This document shows, piece by piece, positions 36,468 to 48,060 of a stretch of 64,000 nucleotides of DNA. The stretch spans positions 14,074,001 to 14,138,000 of the forward strand of contig NC_039488.1 of the NCBI RefSeq assembly GCF_003590095.1, given 5' to 3'. Position 1 is the first letter of the stretch, and each line of letters begins with the position of its first letter. The position numbers were made by a program, and so were the translations under genes. This DNA comes from Trichoplusia ni (taxonomy: Eukaryota > Arthropoda > Insecta > Lepidoptera > Noctuidae). The notes under the pieces were generated by a model. That model did not search any database and was not told where the DNA came from. It saw only the letters and a program-made list of their open reading frames with translations.

Positions 36468-36817
36468 TCGTGGCTAAGCTATAACCGCATAAGTGATTCG
36501 ATCACAGGTTAAGCTATGCTTGACGCGGTTGGTCCGTAGATGGGTGACCATCTTTGTCATAGCGAGTTCCTCCGTGTTTCGGAAGGCACGTTAAATTGTG
36601 GGTCCCGGCTGTTATTTCTACTTCTTTGACAGTCGTTACAGGTAGTCAGAAGCTTGAAAAGTCTGACAGCCAGTCTAACCAAGGGGTGTCGTGTTGCCCA
36701 GGTAACTGGGTTGAGGAGGTCAGATAGGCAGGCGCTCCTTGTAAAACACTGGTACTTAGCTGAAACCGGTTGGACTGGTAGCCGACCCCAAAATAGTTGG
36801 GAAAAGGCTAGGCCGAT
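36468..36817 (+). mobile_element. 5S-rRNA-derived SINE, full copy
   Basis: 350 bp between 17-bp target duplications. The head resembles the internal half of 5S rRNA: CGATCACAGGTTAAGC, then GACGCGGTTGGT and GATGGGTGACCATC, corresponding to the conserved CGATCACCGAAGTTAAGC ... GGATGGGTGACC region that forms the internal RNA polymerase III promoter. The body has TTCCTCCGTGTTTCGGAAGG and CAGTCGTTACAGGTAGTCAG, and the tail GCCGACCCCAAAATAGTTGG. SINEs make no protein and are copied by LINE machinery. A 65-codon open frame inside it (36654-36851) is not a gene. Confidence 0.9.
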
Positions 36818-36834
36818 GTATAAGAATTATAAGC
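36818..36834. repeat. Target site duplication of the SINE, right copy
   Basis: GTATAAGAATTATAAGC, identical to 36451-36467. Confidence 0.93.
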
Positions 36835-38290
36835 ATTTAGTAGTAACATGAAACATCACATTACATGAAAAAAAAAACGTTAAAAAGCAATAAGACTGTG
36901 TGTAAAATGTGTATAGTGTAGTTACCTGAACTGTTATATATAGTGGCAATTTATTGTTAAGATTATTCCATTTAATTTCACAAGAAACGCCAGGTAAAAT
37001 CGCAGTTTCCGCCTAGTGATAAACATGCGTGAATATATAAGCGAAGTTGATAGAGCAAAGCTTTACATTGGCGACTTGGATTATGACATAGTTGGTAATG
37101 TTTATGCAGAGCCTACGCCCACGCCTCATTGGCATGCAACTGGGGCCGGGGCGATAAACAAGAGCGGTGGGCAGCCTCCCACCGGACCCTCTTAAATGTA
37201 CCTCTTTTGCAAGTTCCAACACAATTATACTTGTGTTAATAGATGCAAATATTACTACGTTTGGTCGAAATGTGGATATATATCAGTCGAATGTCTGATC
37301 ATTGTATAATTGGTATTCAGTACCAATGAGTCAGAGTCTATAGGGCGCCAGTTGCTCTATATGTTTTGGTATGTTTGAACAAGTGTAGGTATCATATTTT
37401 TATCATAAGGCTACACTTTCACGATGCGCGAGTTATTATAAACCAATAGAATTGATTAATTTACCTAACCTTAAACGATTTCTATTAATAAACCAAGTAT
37501 TTTAGCTGTAAAAAAGACAACCCACGCTAACCTGGTAAAATGAGGCCTGATATAAAAACACAGGCAGGTGAGTACAAGGTAACATATTTTGCGTTATATC
37601 TAAACTAACCAAAAGTATCGTTGCTTACGAATCTTTTTAAGGTTGTGTGTTTGCAGTACTGAAGACTGACACCACCTGGTCATCATAAACTGGTCACGAG
37701 GAAAGTCATTAATAAGTTGATGGTTTCCCACTCAGAAGAATAATAAAAACTCTTTTGGTAATTATAATATCGATACAACTTAGTTTTACTATTTGTTCCA
37801 CGAGGATTTCACGAACAGCAAGCATAAGATACCCAGAATCCTTAGAATAGAATAAAGTATGTATTTATTTGAAAGAATATTGTTGTTGCGAAACTGTAAT
37901 TTTCGTATGATTGACTCATAGTACGTAGAACCAACATCCGTATTAGCAATGTGATTAACATGTTAGCTCTACCTACCTACAACCTACCTTAATTAGCTTT
38001 TATATTAGCATTTGAAAAGACGTTTCAATTTTAAATTTGGACTTAGTCTTTGGTTCTGATACGATTCGATGTTAGTCATGGCTGTGTCTTTTAAATGTGG
38101 CAGATAAATTGAATAAATTGACTCGAATATTTTATTGATTTCTTTTACTTGCGAATATACGTGACAGTCGCGTTGATAAATAAGAGATGACTTTTTTTTT
38201 TAATCCTTCGTTATATTTTTAAATACATAAACAGGACAATACCCGTGTGACGTGTTGTCATATACAATGTTTAGGATCAAAGAATATTCT
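36835..38290. other. Unique sequence, nothing recognised
   Basis: Mostly AT-rich. A GC-richer patch at 37105-37195 has no recognisable coding content. Confidence 0.5.
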
Positions 38291-38412
38291 ACATAAATAA
38301 TTGTATGCGGTGGTGAGAGGCGCGCAGGATCAAGACCGATGAAGGCAGATCGTCTGTGCCAAATGCTGCCCTGATGCCGACCACGATCCTCAGATATGAG
38401 CGACCGATATGA
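38291..38412 (+). pseudogene. Possible LINE 3'-end remnant
   Basis: A short open stretch in one frame reads RSSVPNAALMPTTILRYERP and ends at TGA 38410-38412. An upstream phrase in another frame, RGAQDQDR, fits a frameshifted lead-in. I recall similar wording from lepidopteran LINE C-termini, but this is a memory-based match and needs a search. The remainder of the element is absent. Confidence 0.4.
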
Positions 38413-39119
38413 AGATAGAGAGAATAATTTTAAAGTTTCTAAGTTAATTAGGACCCATGTTGTAAGACACAAATCTTACGAATACAATGTCAAAAAGCCA
38501 TCCATAAGATTAATTTTAAGTTGCTAAGTTAAACTCTACAATTCTGATTCTATGAGGAATTTCCCCTAATCATGAATGACCAAACCAATGAAGGTGAATA
38601 AAACAAAACCAGTTATCAAGCAGAATAACAAGATTGTTTCCCATAGCAATACATAATACAAAACGCTGTCATACTCTGTTAATTTAAATAACACATTAAA
38701 GTTGTAAGCCAGGGCCGGATTGGACAGATAATTAAAGTTGCCAAAGGTTTAACACCAAGCCTCGGGCAATAAATAATGGAGGATGTTCAGTATACGAGTA
38801 TTTACGGGACATGACATTGTATTAATAACTTTTAGGAACAGAATACTAACGGGAGTTAGTCAGTTTGAGTTTTTACTATTGAGTACTTAATTTCGACTAC
38901 TAGGAAGACGATCATGATAGCTTTATTTTTTTAGTTAATCACTTAACTTTATAATACTTAAGCAATGTAACATGTATTTGATCGAATTAACATGAAAAAG
39001 TTATCTTATTACTACATTTCAAAACTATGTTAAACTAAAATTATACATGTAATAGTACTTATTAACAAAAGAAAACTGTAAACATAAAGAATTATAAAAA
39101 TGCTCTATACATACTGAAA
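38413..39119. other. Unique AT-rich sequence, nothing recognised
   Basis: No long frame and no recognised repeat. Confidence 0.5.
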
Positions 39120-39540
39120 TATTGTTACCTATAAAATGACATAGTGTCGTGTGCGCCTAAGCGTTGTCGTAATCCGTGTCTGTTAAGGCTGCGTCCACGC
39201 AGTTTTCCATGTTGGTCCTCGCGGCCCCCACTCTTGCGCACGCGAGCCGCGATTCCGCCGGTGTCATAGTGTAGTCTCTCCCTCTCGCTCGACCGCGTGT
39301 GCGATCGATCAACACCATCGATTTCCACCAATACGTTTTACACATTTTTCTGAATGAAAAGTCCTTGTTAAACGTAAAACAATACTCATACATACCGAGG
39401 AATGTTAGTGACATCGTAAAATTCGTGTGAATCGAAATTTAAATCTGTGAATATTTTCATTGTTTCAGTGAAGTGACTGAAAATTTTTAAACTGTGCCGC
39501 GGTTTTGTTGTGTGCTTGTGAAGTTTACGTGTTTTTTTTA
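39120..39540 (+). promoter_or_regulatory. GC-rich block, candidate promoter and untranslated first exon
   Basis: In an AT-rich neighbourhood this block is rich in CG dinucleotides (for example CGCACGCGAGCCGCGATTCC near 39236-39257 and CTCTCGCTCGACCGCGTGTG near 39283-39302). It is followed by a stretch resembling an insect 5' untranslated exon (GTGAAGTGACTGAAA, GTTGTGTGCTTGTGAAG) and a possible donor AAAG|GTTTGT near 39549. Short minus-strand frames across it look like composition artefacts. It could be the start of the gene whose first coding exon is at 63462, 24 kb downstream. That link is inference. Confidence 0.35.
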
Positions 39541-42500
39541 TCACGCAAAGGTTTGTAACTACTTAATTATACATTCGGTATCATGATACGAACTATTACA
39601 AGTCATTACATACATTTTTTGCGTTGCGATCATATCAATAACTGATGTTTATTTTGATAACTGTGTACAAAAATGTGTCTTTATTCGAGTGTGTATTGTT
39701 TTTTAATGAATCATAGTTATTTGTAATGTGTTTGGTGTATTTGAACAATACGTTTATTTATGGTGTTGTGACGCATTTTCTCCTAAGATTTTCCGGCACC
39801 ATTTTAAGTTGTGTCGTTAAATCGAGCAGTGACATAACACGATGTTTAGAGGATAATGTTCACTAACGCATGTAGGTGTCGCTCGCAGTACATTATGTTG
39901 CTGTTTAACATAATGCCTTCACATTGCTTATGTGATTATGTTAATGTTTGTTTCCTGAAGAATTAAACGGAATCACTGCGAATTAATTAGGTTGTTTATT
40001 ACCAAGTCGATTGTAGTCCTCAAGTCATCGCCGGCCTTTTAATTGAAGTGCAGATTTGTCACGTATAATTAGGTCCTTATTATGAATGAAAGATGTGATT
40101 ATTTTCAATACACGTGCAGAATTAAGTTGACATGTAAGATCTTAATTTTATTTTAAGGCATCTGAATGTTTAGGTTACCAGAGACGATTCTCATCTAAAT
40201 ATGTAAATTTTTAGACTAAAGAGTACTTATGACTACTTAAGTCCCGTATATTATAAATAGAGATAAAACACTATATTATTATTAACGTCATTTTCACACA
40301 GCCGATGTCCTCTCACATAGACATCCTAGGTAGTCCTTCCTTTTAACCTAACGGCTTCAGAAAGACTGTAACATTTTTAAGTTGATTACAAAATCCACAC
40401 GTTAGTAACGTTTCAGCTAGCCAGCTATTGTAGAACGTCACATTGTCAGATGGATGTCGCGGCCCGCGGCGCAGGAAGCATACCAAACCGACCGATCAGC
40501 TGTGACCATTGCGTTATCCGTGTAACCATTGTCTTCCACATAATTTGTGCTAATGTCGTTCAAAACTATTTGTGTTCATTCTTGTGCCGTTTGTTTGTTT
40601 GCTTTCAGATTCGTAGGTAGGCTTCAAATGTTATTTAAATTTTAATAGGTAGGAAAAATGCGTATTGAGTACTGAGGTATTGCGTTTATTTTTTGTTTTT
40701 GTCGCAACGAAAATATGTTATTGGTTATTGAAAAACATACATATTTTATGACAATATACTTCAAAAAAGTGGAATTTCTCAATTCGGTCAGTACGGTATA
40801 GTTCCACAGTATTTGCAGTTTTCATGATAACTTAAAATGAATATGAATCCTTTCTGTAAGAGCTCGTTTAAATGAGTTTGACGTCCATATAGATACTATA
40901 TGTTAGCGAAGAATAAAAAAACTCCTCTTGTCCTATAAAATAACAAACATAGCTATACAAAAATCCATTAGTCGCATAAATGGTCTATTACAACAACATT
41001 ATAATCACGAACGCGCTATCATTACTTGGGAACTATTATTTTTATGCGTCTCATAATTATTACTCAGACTATTTGTAACTGACAAAAAAGAGACAAAACA
41101 ACGGGGGCGTTATTATATTAGATTTGAGAATAATCGCCGCGGTATATTTTGTTCGCCTACGCAGTTCTGTCGATCAATAAATGTATTGTTACACGGATAA
41201 AATCATATTATCTCAGATCGATGATCTTTGACATTCTGTGAGAATTAAACACAAGCTGTAGACGTAATTAATTTTCTTTTATTTGGTAATCAAATTAAAA
41301 ATGTTGTGTTTCATTGAAATAAACACCTCATAAACTCCGAAAAGGTTTGATCAAGTAGGTATTCAAATCGAGTTTCTTAATTAAAATAAATGAGTAACAA
41401 CAAGAGCTAATTCGCCATCAAAATAGTCTATAAAAAGCTTTGTAAATAAAACTCTGTATGAACAGGCAAAAAATGCGCCATATTTGTAAAGGCAAATAGC
41501 TGTTCTTGAATTTGTAATTAGAATACCTTGGATAATACGATTTGATCGACTTTTTTACCGCTTTTGTCGCGTTATTTATAATTGAGTAAATCAACAGTGC
41601 CAATCAAACTATGAAATATATTAAGTATGATTACGTGAAAAAATATAATCAACTTAGGTATATAATATGTACATAGGTAAGAACTTTATTATTTTGGACT
41701 TAAATGAATATGATGAAGTCGTTTTCATTCTGATTATTCTTACTCTTGGTAACTGGTTTTATTTAATTCGTTTTTCTGTAAATTTATCTGTGCACTTAAT
41801 TTCATGTAAATTTTTAATTTATTTTGTGATGTTCTTATGTATTAAACGATTTTCATCATATGTTTTGAACACTTAACTCCACAATAAATCATTTAAGTAT
41901 AAGCAATTAAAAACTATGATTCGAATAGTCAACTATCTGTAGATATAACTACGTAACTAACAAACTCGTGTCTCCATATAATCGTAAAAACTCGGACAGG
42001 ATTTATGTTAGTCACATCCGTGCATGATAAGCAATCGTTTTCTAAGAAACTGTGCCATGCTAACCCATGCCAGCCCATGCTAACTCATGCTTGTTTGTTT
42101 AGCTGCCTGGAGGAAACAACTTCTTATAAACGCATTAACTCTTTGTATGTAATTAGAACTCGGATTTTATGTTAGTAATATTATTTTGTAATTAGTGACG
42201 TCATATGTTGGAGTCATTACACAGGTATGCTTCTGTTGTTATTGTTTGAGATGTGCCTTTGGTTGAATAATTATTTTGATATGTTACTGATTAAATATGC
42301 AATATTGTTTATGTTTATTAAATATGTAATTTAAAACAACGATCGTAGTAAATATCATTTGCTCTATTTTAACTAAGTGGGCCAGACCAGACAATCAGTT
42401 TGAATATAATTTTAAAAGCTACGCGAATAAAAAATTTGTGGTCAATAAAGATGATAAAACATAAAAGAATCTGAAGAAGTTTTCGTAAATACTATTGCTA

Positions 42501-43120
42501 CAGCTGCTTGTAAAAACAATAGACGATAAACAAAGAAAAAGAACATCACAAATGAATTTTAAATCATTGCAATCTTCTATAATAAATTTATATTACATTT
42601 ATTTTACTTTTTTTATATGTTCCAGTGATAGGCAATGCCATAAATTCAAGTTATAGTGTTAAATAAACAAAAAACTCACTGAGTTATGTGTTTTACACGC
42701 AGATATAATGTTTCAAATTTAATATATTTTGATCTGGGACACAGATAAACATAGAATTTTATTATTGTAACAAATCTTTACTTTAAATTGTTTACGAGAT
42801 TGTTTGATGTTTTTAAGATTAAAATGTCTACGCTATTTCGTTTGCAGCTGACATAATCTGATTGCTTTCAAAATATGTAGTTCTATTTTTCTGCCTTACT
42901 TTTGACGAGATTTAATATTCAAGAAGGCTGTATGCAAATGTTGAGAGCAGATATTGGGGATATTTGACGCCTGTGACTGTTAAAGTGCAGAACAAAGGAT
43001 TTTTGAAAATCAAAAGTAAAGCAGGCAATTCACTGCACTTGCTCACTGTTGAGTCTGAAATAATCCCGGTATTACAAAGCTTTAATATCTAAGATAATTT
43101 TTATTTTTCTTTTAGACAAC
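39541..43120. other. Non-coding sequence, probably intronic
   Basis: No supported gene. A minor tandem repeat of about 10 bp (CCATGCTAAC-like, four copies) lies near 42056-42095. A GC-richer patch is at 40455-40510. Confidence 0.45.
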
Positions 43121-43418
43121 GTAAAAACCAGTCAAGTGCGAATCACGACATAGGGTTCCGTACATATGGGATGAGTTGTCAGCTGCTTAACCACTAGTGT
43201 TGTTTATCGGCGCAGTCAAAATATATAACCTGTGAAAACGTCTTCTAGCTATTGCGGTTTATAAAACAAAGCTTAATGACAGATGGACAGACATAGGGGA
43301 GACGACCATTCAGAGATAAGCGGAGCTTTAGTAATAGAGTTCCATATTAACCCTTTTGTATCGAACCCTAGTGACTGGGTTTCGTTTTATTCCTTTCTGT
43401 ACCGAACCCTAAAAATCA
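43121..43418 (+). repeat. Dispersed repeat (CAAGTGCGA ... GGGTTCCGTAC type)
   Basis: It begins AAACCAGTCAAGTGCGAATC, then AGGGTTCCGTACATA, has GACAGATGGACAGACAT in the middle and GAACCCTAAAAATCAG at the end. Reverse-complement relatives are at 31920-32041 and 59389-59592. Commonly seen in moth and butterfly genomes as far as I recall; transposon class not assigned. Confidence 0.7.
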
Positions 43419-46400
43419 GACCAACAAACAAATAAATTCCGCAAACATTTTTACTATAACCACAGCAAACATTCAATTCCTATTCACCGTTCTCTTTAAA
43501 ACGCTATGATACAAGTAGCCTGTTATCCGGTGCTCGGGGCGAGTATTAGATCGAATTCCTGGCTTCACCTGGAGACCTACCAAGACATCACAAAGTAAGA
43601 GATAGGTGTGCAAGCGAGATGCCGCTCTACAGTTATAGCTCTGTCCCACTTCTACACATAAGACAGTTTTGCTCTAAGATACCTGATGATTTACGGCACA
43701 ACCCTAGATTTGTTCGACTCAACTCGTTACTTAGTCAATGTAGTTTAGTAGTAAGTTGCTTTCATTAATGTTCCAACTCCGGTTCACCTTGCGTGAACAA
43801 TGTTTATAAATACTTGTATTGTTTATATTATGATGTTGTTTTGTAAATTTAATTTTAAATATGTACCTGTGAGCTCTTATTATATAACAGTCGGCATGTA
43901 TTTTTATCAAATTACAGTGAATGGAACTTACGCAGAAGAAATGTTTGTAAATATGCGAAATCTTAATTTTACATTTTTTTCTCCTAAACTTTAGACTGTT
44001 CAGTTAATTTTTATTGTTCAGATAAAGGCACAAATACGTGTTAATATCTTTTAATTACCTATCTGACGGACTAATAATGTTGTTATTTTTTATCCCTCCA
44101 TTCATCATCTTTATTGTCCGGATATTTTACATTCCTATTTTCTTACAAAAAATACTTGGATCTTTTTCTCAGGTATTAAATTTTTTGTTCGAGATTTGGG
44201 TTTAAACAAAAATAGCAACTGATAATGTAGGTACAGCCAAACTTAATCTATTTTAGTTGGTAGCGATACTTGGTACACGCAACAAATTAAAATTGTTCTA
44301 GATCATTAATCATGTAGGTACCATATGATTAATCGATTCAAGTGTAAATTAATTTTACTATTATTGCAAAACAAATTTTAATTGTCTCGGTAAACGTATT
44401 GTTGGATTTTATTACTAAACCAAGATTAGTTTGTTGTAATACCTTTATTATTGGATTGAAAACTTATATGGCGTAACTACCGTTTTAAGAAACAAAATAA
44501 ACTAAATTAAATCGAAAGAATTTACAAGAAAAAATCTATATTTATACCATCTAACTGATATGATTGTAGGTATATATTTAAGTCCATGGTACCACGGTGA
44601 AAAAAAAAGCTAATTTGGTTAAGCTTGGCATTGTTTCACCGCATTTGTGCATCATCAAATTAAAAAAAAAAAAACATTATCAGAACACACGCTCAGGTAC
44701 ATAATACAGATTATTTTATATCCAAATTAAACCTTTGTGTATAAACAATTCGCATTCATGACGTAGAGAAGTTGTGTAAACGCGTTGTGTTGAAAACTTA
44801 AAAACATTTTCTCAGTGCATTCTGTGGAGTTTGGGAGCGGTTGCTACGGGTGGGAATGTGCTTTAAAACGGATTTTTCTACCGGAAAATACTCATCTATC
44901 TAAATCTTAATAACTTTTTGTGAGATCTTTAGTGATACCAACAAACGAAATGATTAAATACGATTTGCTAATGTAATCAAGAATTTTCCATACCACAAAT
45001 ATATGCAGAAAAACTTCCTACGGCTATCTTTAGAATCTTTGTACGCAATCAGAAATCTGCATGAAGTAGGTAACATGTTAATCCGCTAAGTTTCCCCTAC
45101 AATGTCATAAAGTAAGTGCAAAAGAGACCGCTCTACACCTGGCTTACTCTATCACGCTTCCACAAGTGCTCCTGGTACGAAGTCTAGATAAACCTTCACC
45201 GAGGGTCACATAGCATGTGACCGACACGACCTTGACTTTGTTTTTTGTCGAATCTACTCATGCATGGACGGTCTTCAATGTAGGATAGTAAGAAACAGTT
45301 GAATCGCGTCGCCATGTTTGTGACATTCGAAATTAGAATTCGAATCGTTGTTTTGTTTCATACAATTTTGAAACATTGCAACTTTTTTGTTTTATTGCTC
45401 CAGTATGAGAATCCGTATTTGATATTTATTAAGGCCATAAATAAGAATAAACCTCAACCTTTTTTGAAAATAACTGAAAGAGGAAATTTATTCAATCAAA
45501 TCGTAACTATTTATTTCTTCCATATAAAATAAATGCCTATACATACTTATATACATGTACCATGAACCTAAGTTTCCGCTTCTTTTAAGGTCATTTAGAT
45601 ACATGCATACGACATCTAGGAATGTATTCTCAAGAAGCCTTATCGGCAATCAAGGAAAACTTCCCGTACTCATGCGTCATGTCACAATTGCAAAATTTCA
45701 TGGTTTTATGTTCAATGTTCAAGGGTTAGAGAATGAGTAAGTAATTCTTAGTCATTTATGGCTCATCCTAGAATGTATTGCTATATTTGCCTAATACGCC
45801 TAGATATTTATTCAATTATGATAGACAATTATAATATCATAGCATTCCATTTCACTAGAAAAGTCTACAGCGCATATTCTCAGCTACATTATAATAACAT
45901 TCTTACCATAATATTAATAAACTTACAATAAGCACCATACATAGAAATTACGTTATTAAAATTGAACGAAAGACAAACAATGAATGAAAATTCATACAAT
46001 GGCATTGAACTGTGCTTAATTCAATTTAGTTCGACATTCGTAGCACGCGCGTTTGTCGCGACAGCCTTCGGAATTCTTCGGAAATCTTCGGCAACTGTCG
46101 GGTCTGTCGGCAATGGCGGCAGTTGGCAATGTCGAGGTTGACATGACCCTATACAAAACCCACGTAATTCGCGAATTGTGAAGGTTTAATGTTCTCAGTG
46201 TCAACTTATCAACGGAATACTAAATGAGGTTATTTGCTTTATGAGGGTATAGTATTTCGAGCGTTAAATCATAACAGAAACAGCTGAAATCGGGTTTTGT
46301 CGTTTTGATTAAGAAATACAAAATATATTTTATAAAATAGTTTTTTTTAGATTATTAAATTAAAATCCTATCGAATTCATCCACGCACGAATCAATGGAC

Positions 46401-46854
46401 TTTATTTTAGACTAACTTAAAATAAACTTCATTATCTGTAAAGGTTATGACTTCTTAAGATTTTGGGATTTAAGTGAGTGTCCCCCTAACGACTATTATC
46501 CGCTTTGTAATCATAACAGAAATGTAAGAAACATTGATAGCTACAGTAAAACATGAGTAAGTAATAAAGAGTATTGTTTTCTGAAGGACAAATCAGTGAA
46601 GTAACAAAAACTGACATCAAAGGACGTGTGACCTAAACAAACATACACTTCTATTGTTATACGGTATTATCGCGAACTGTTATTTATATGGGAACCTTAA
46701 CTGTGATGCAAAAGGTTTCACTTTCATTGTAAAGGTTAAAAGCCTAACGAATTGTCTAGGCATTCATCAGCATAACTAAACAAATGCCTCGTTCAGAGCC
46801 AATTATGAAATCTAATTGGAAAAACGTGTGTTGCCAACTAACCTGTATTTCTAC
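43419..46854. other. Non-coding sequence, nothing recognised
   Basis: Only short AT-driven frames. A GC-richer patch at 46030-46160 contains repeated TCGG/GTCGG words but no recognisable product. Confidence 0.45.
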
Positions 46855-46950
46855 CCATAATATTATGAATGCATGTCTGTCTGTCTGTTACGCTTCCGCG
46901 GACAAAGAAAAATGTTAAACGATGACTTAGACTCTGACAATAAATAAGCT
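46855..46950 (+). repeat. Dispersed repeat fragment (ATGAATGCATGTCTGTCTGT type)
   Basis: AATATTATGAATGCATGTCTGTCTGTCTGTTACGC is the start of a repeat often met in lepidopteran introns; a related copy flanks the foldback element (52436-52542 and 54429-54590). Only the first part is recognisable here. Confidence 0.5.
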
Positions 46951-47839
46951 ATTTTTTGCGGTTATAACTGTTGCAAATTCGTGTCAGCAAAGCCGCGTGC
47001 ATAAGTTAGTACTTCATAAAAAACAGTATGTTCCAGACATACTAATGCCAAATGTGTATTTATCCCACGGAGAACGCATCTTAACCAACAAATCGTGACC
47101 TTAGAATCTAAAGCAGCAAAATGTGTAGAAGAAGATTGCAGGGGTCTTTCTCCACTGGTTCTTAATCTACATAATATGATAATAGAGATGACACAAATAG
47201 GCTTGTCAAATGTTTACATAACCTCTGATGTAATTCTAACGACATGTGTAATGTGTTCGAGTACGAGTTTACGAATGAGCAAACATGCAAACAGACAAAA
47301 AAAGGACTTCGGGAGACCTACCTGAAGAATGAGCGAATTAGGGAGGAAATTTGTCATATCAGGTTGGGGTGCGGCTTCCTGTCATTCGCGGCGAGGAATC
47401 TTACTATTACTACTACTACCTCTACTATAACCCAGTATATTGTTGAAGATGAGGACAAGAAGCTTAACAGTGCTATGCTAAATGAAGTCGATGATACTGG
47501 TGAGAAATAGACTAGGTATATTTACGATGATTCCCCTATAAAGCGTTTACAATATTAATTTGTTTTTAATGTACATACTCTTTCCAATAATTATTTACGT
47601 CGTATCTTCTTAATTTGCGATATTTTTCTTCATGTTGAAAAGGCCAACACAAAAGCGAAACACTACTGTTAATCATGATACCTCGGAAACTGTTTACCCG
47701 ATTTCGATGTAACTTTCACTGATTCGTGGGTGGGAATCGAGCTTCGTATAAGGATGGCACTATTTAAAAACCTTTTACGGATCTATGTCGCCAGACTGTG
47801 TCGCTGCCTCTCCCGACAGCATACAACCATAGTAGGCTC
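46951..47839. other. Non-coding sequence with one unassigned short frame
   Basis: An 88-codon plus-strand frame (47244-47510) ends in an acidic tail (VEDEDKKLNSAMLNEVDDTG). It has no recognised domain and no clear splice context. A stretch near 47690-47740 loosely resembles the repeat flanking the foldback element. Confidence 0.35.
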
Positions 47840-48060
47840 ACGTTATGAAATGAAATGAAATTATTTATTCTGCAAATAGGATATTTTTTATCACTTTTAC
47901 ATGTCTTTTTTGAGAACGATGGAGCCGACATTTCCTAGCTGACTACCCTAAGAAGAAATGTCGAAACAAACTCAGGGGTCGCAGTCTCTTTTAAAGTCCA
48001 GACAATTTTCAAATTCGAGTGTATAAACTAATGCAGAGTATTTCAATAAATTGATAATAT
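47840..48060. repeat. Possible dispersed repeat
   Basis: The phrases GAAATTATTTATTCTGCAAA and GCCGACATTTCCTAGCTGAC are ones I recall from repeated lepidopteran sequence. There is no second copy in this window to confirm it. Confidence 0.3.

Noticed and set aside
36475..36545. 5S-like sequence as a 5S rRNA gene
   Set aside because: Only the internal part matches, it is diverged, and it is fused to a SINE body with target duplications.
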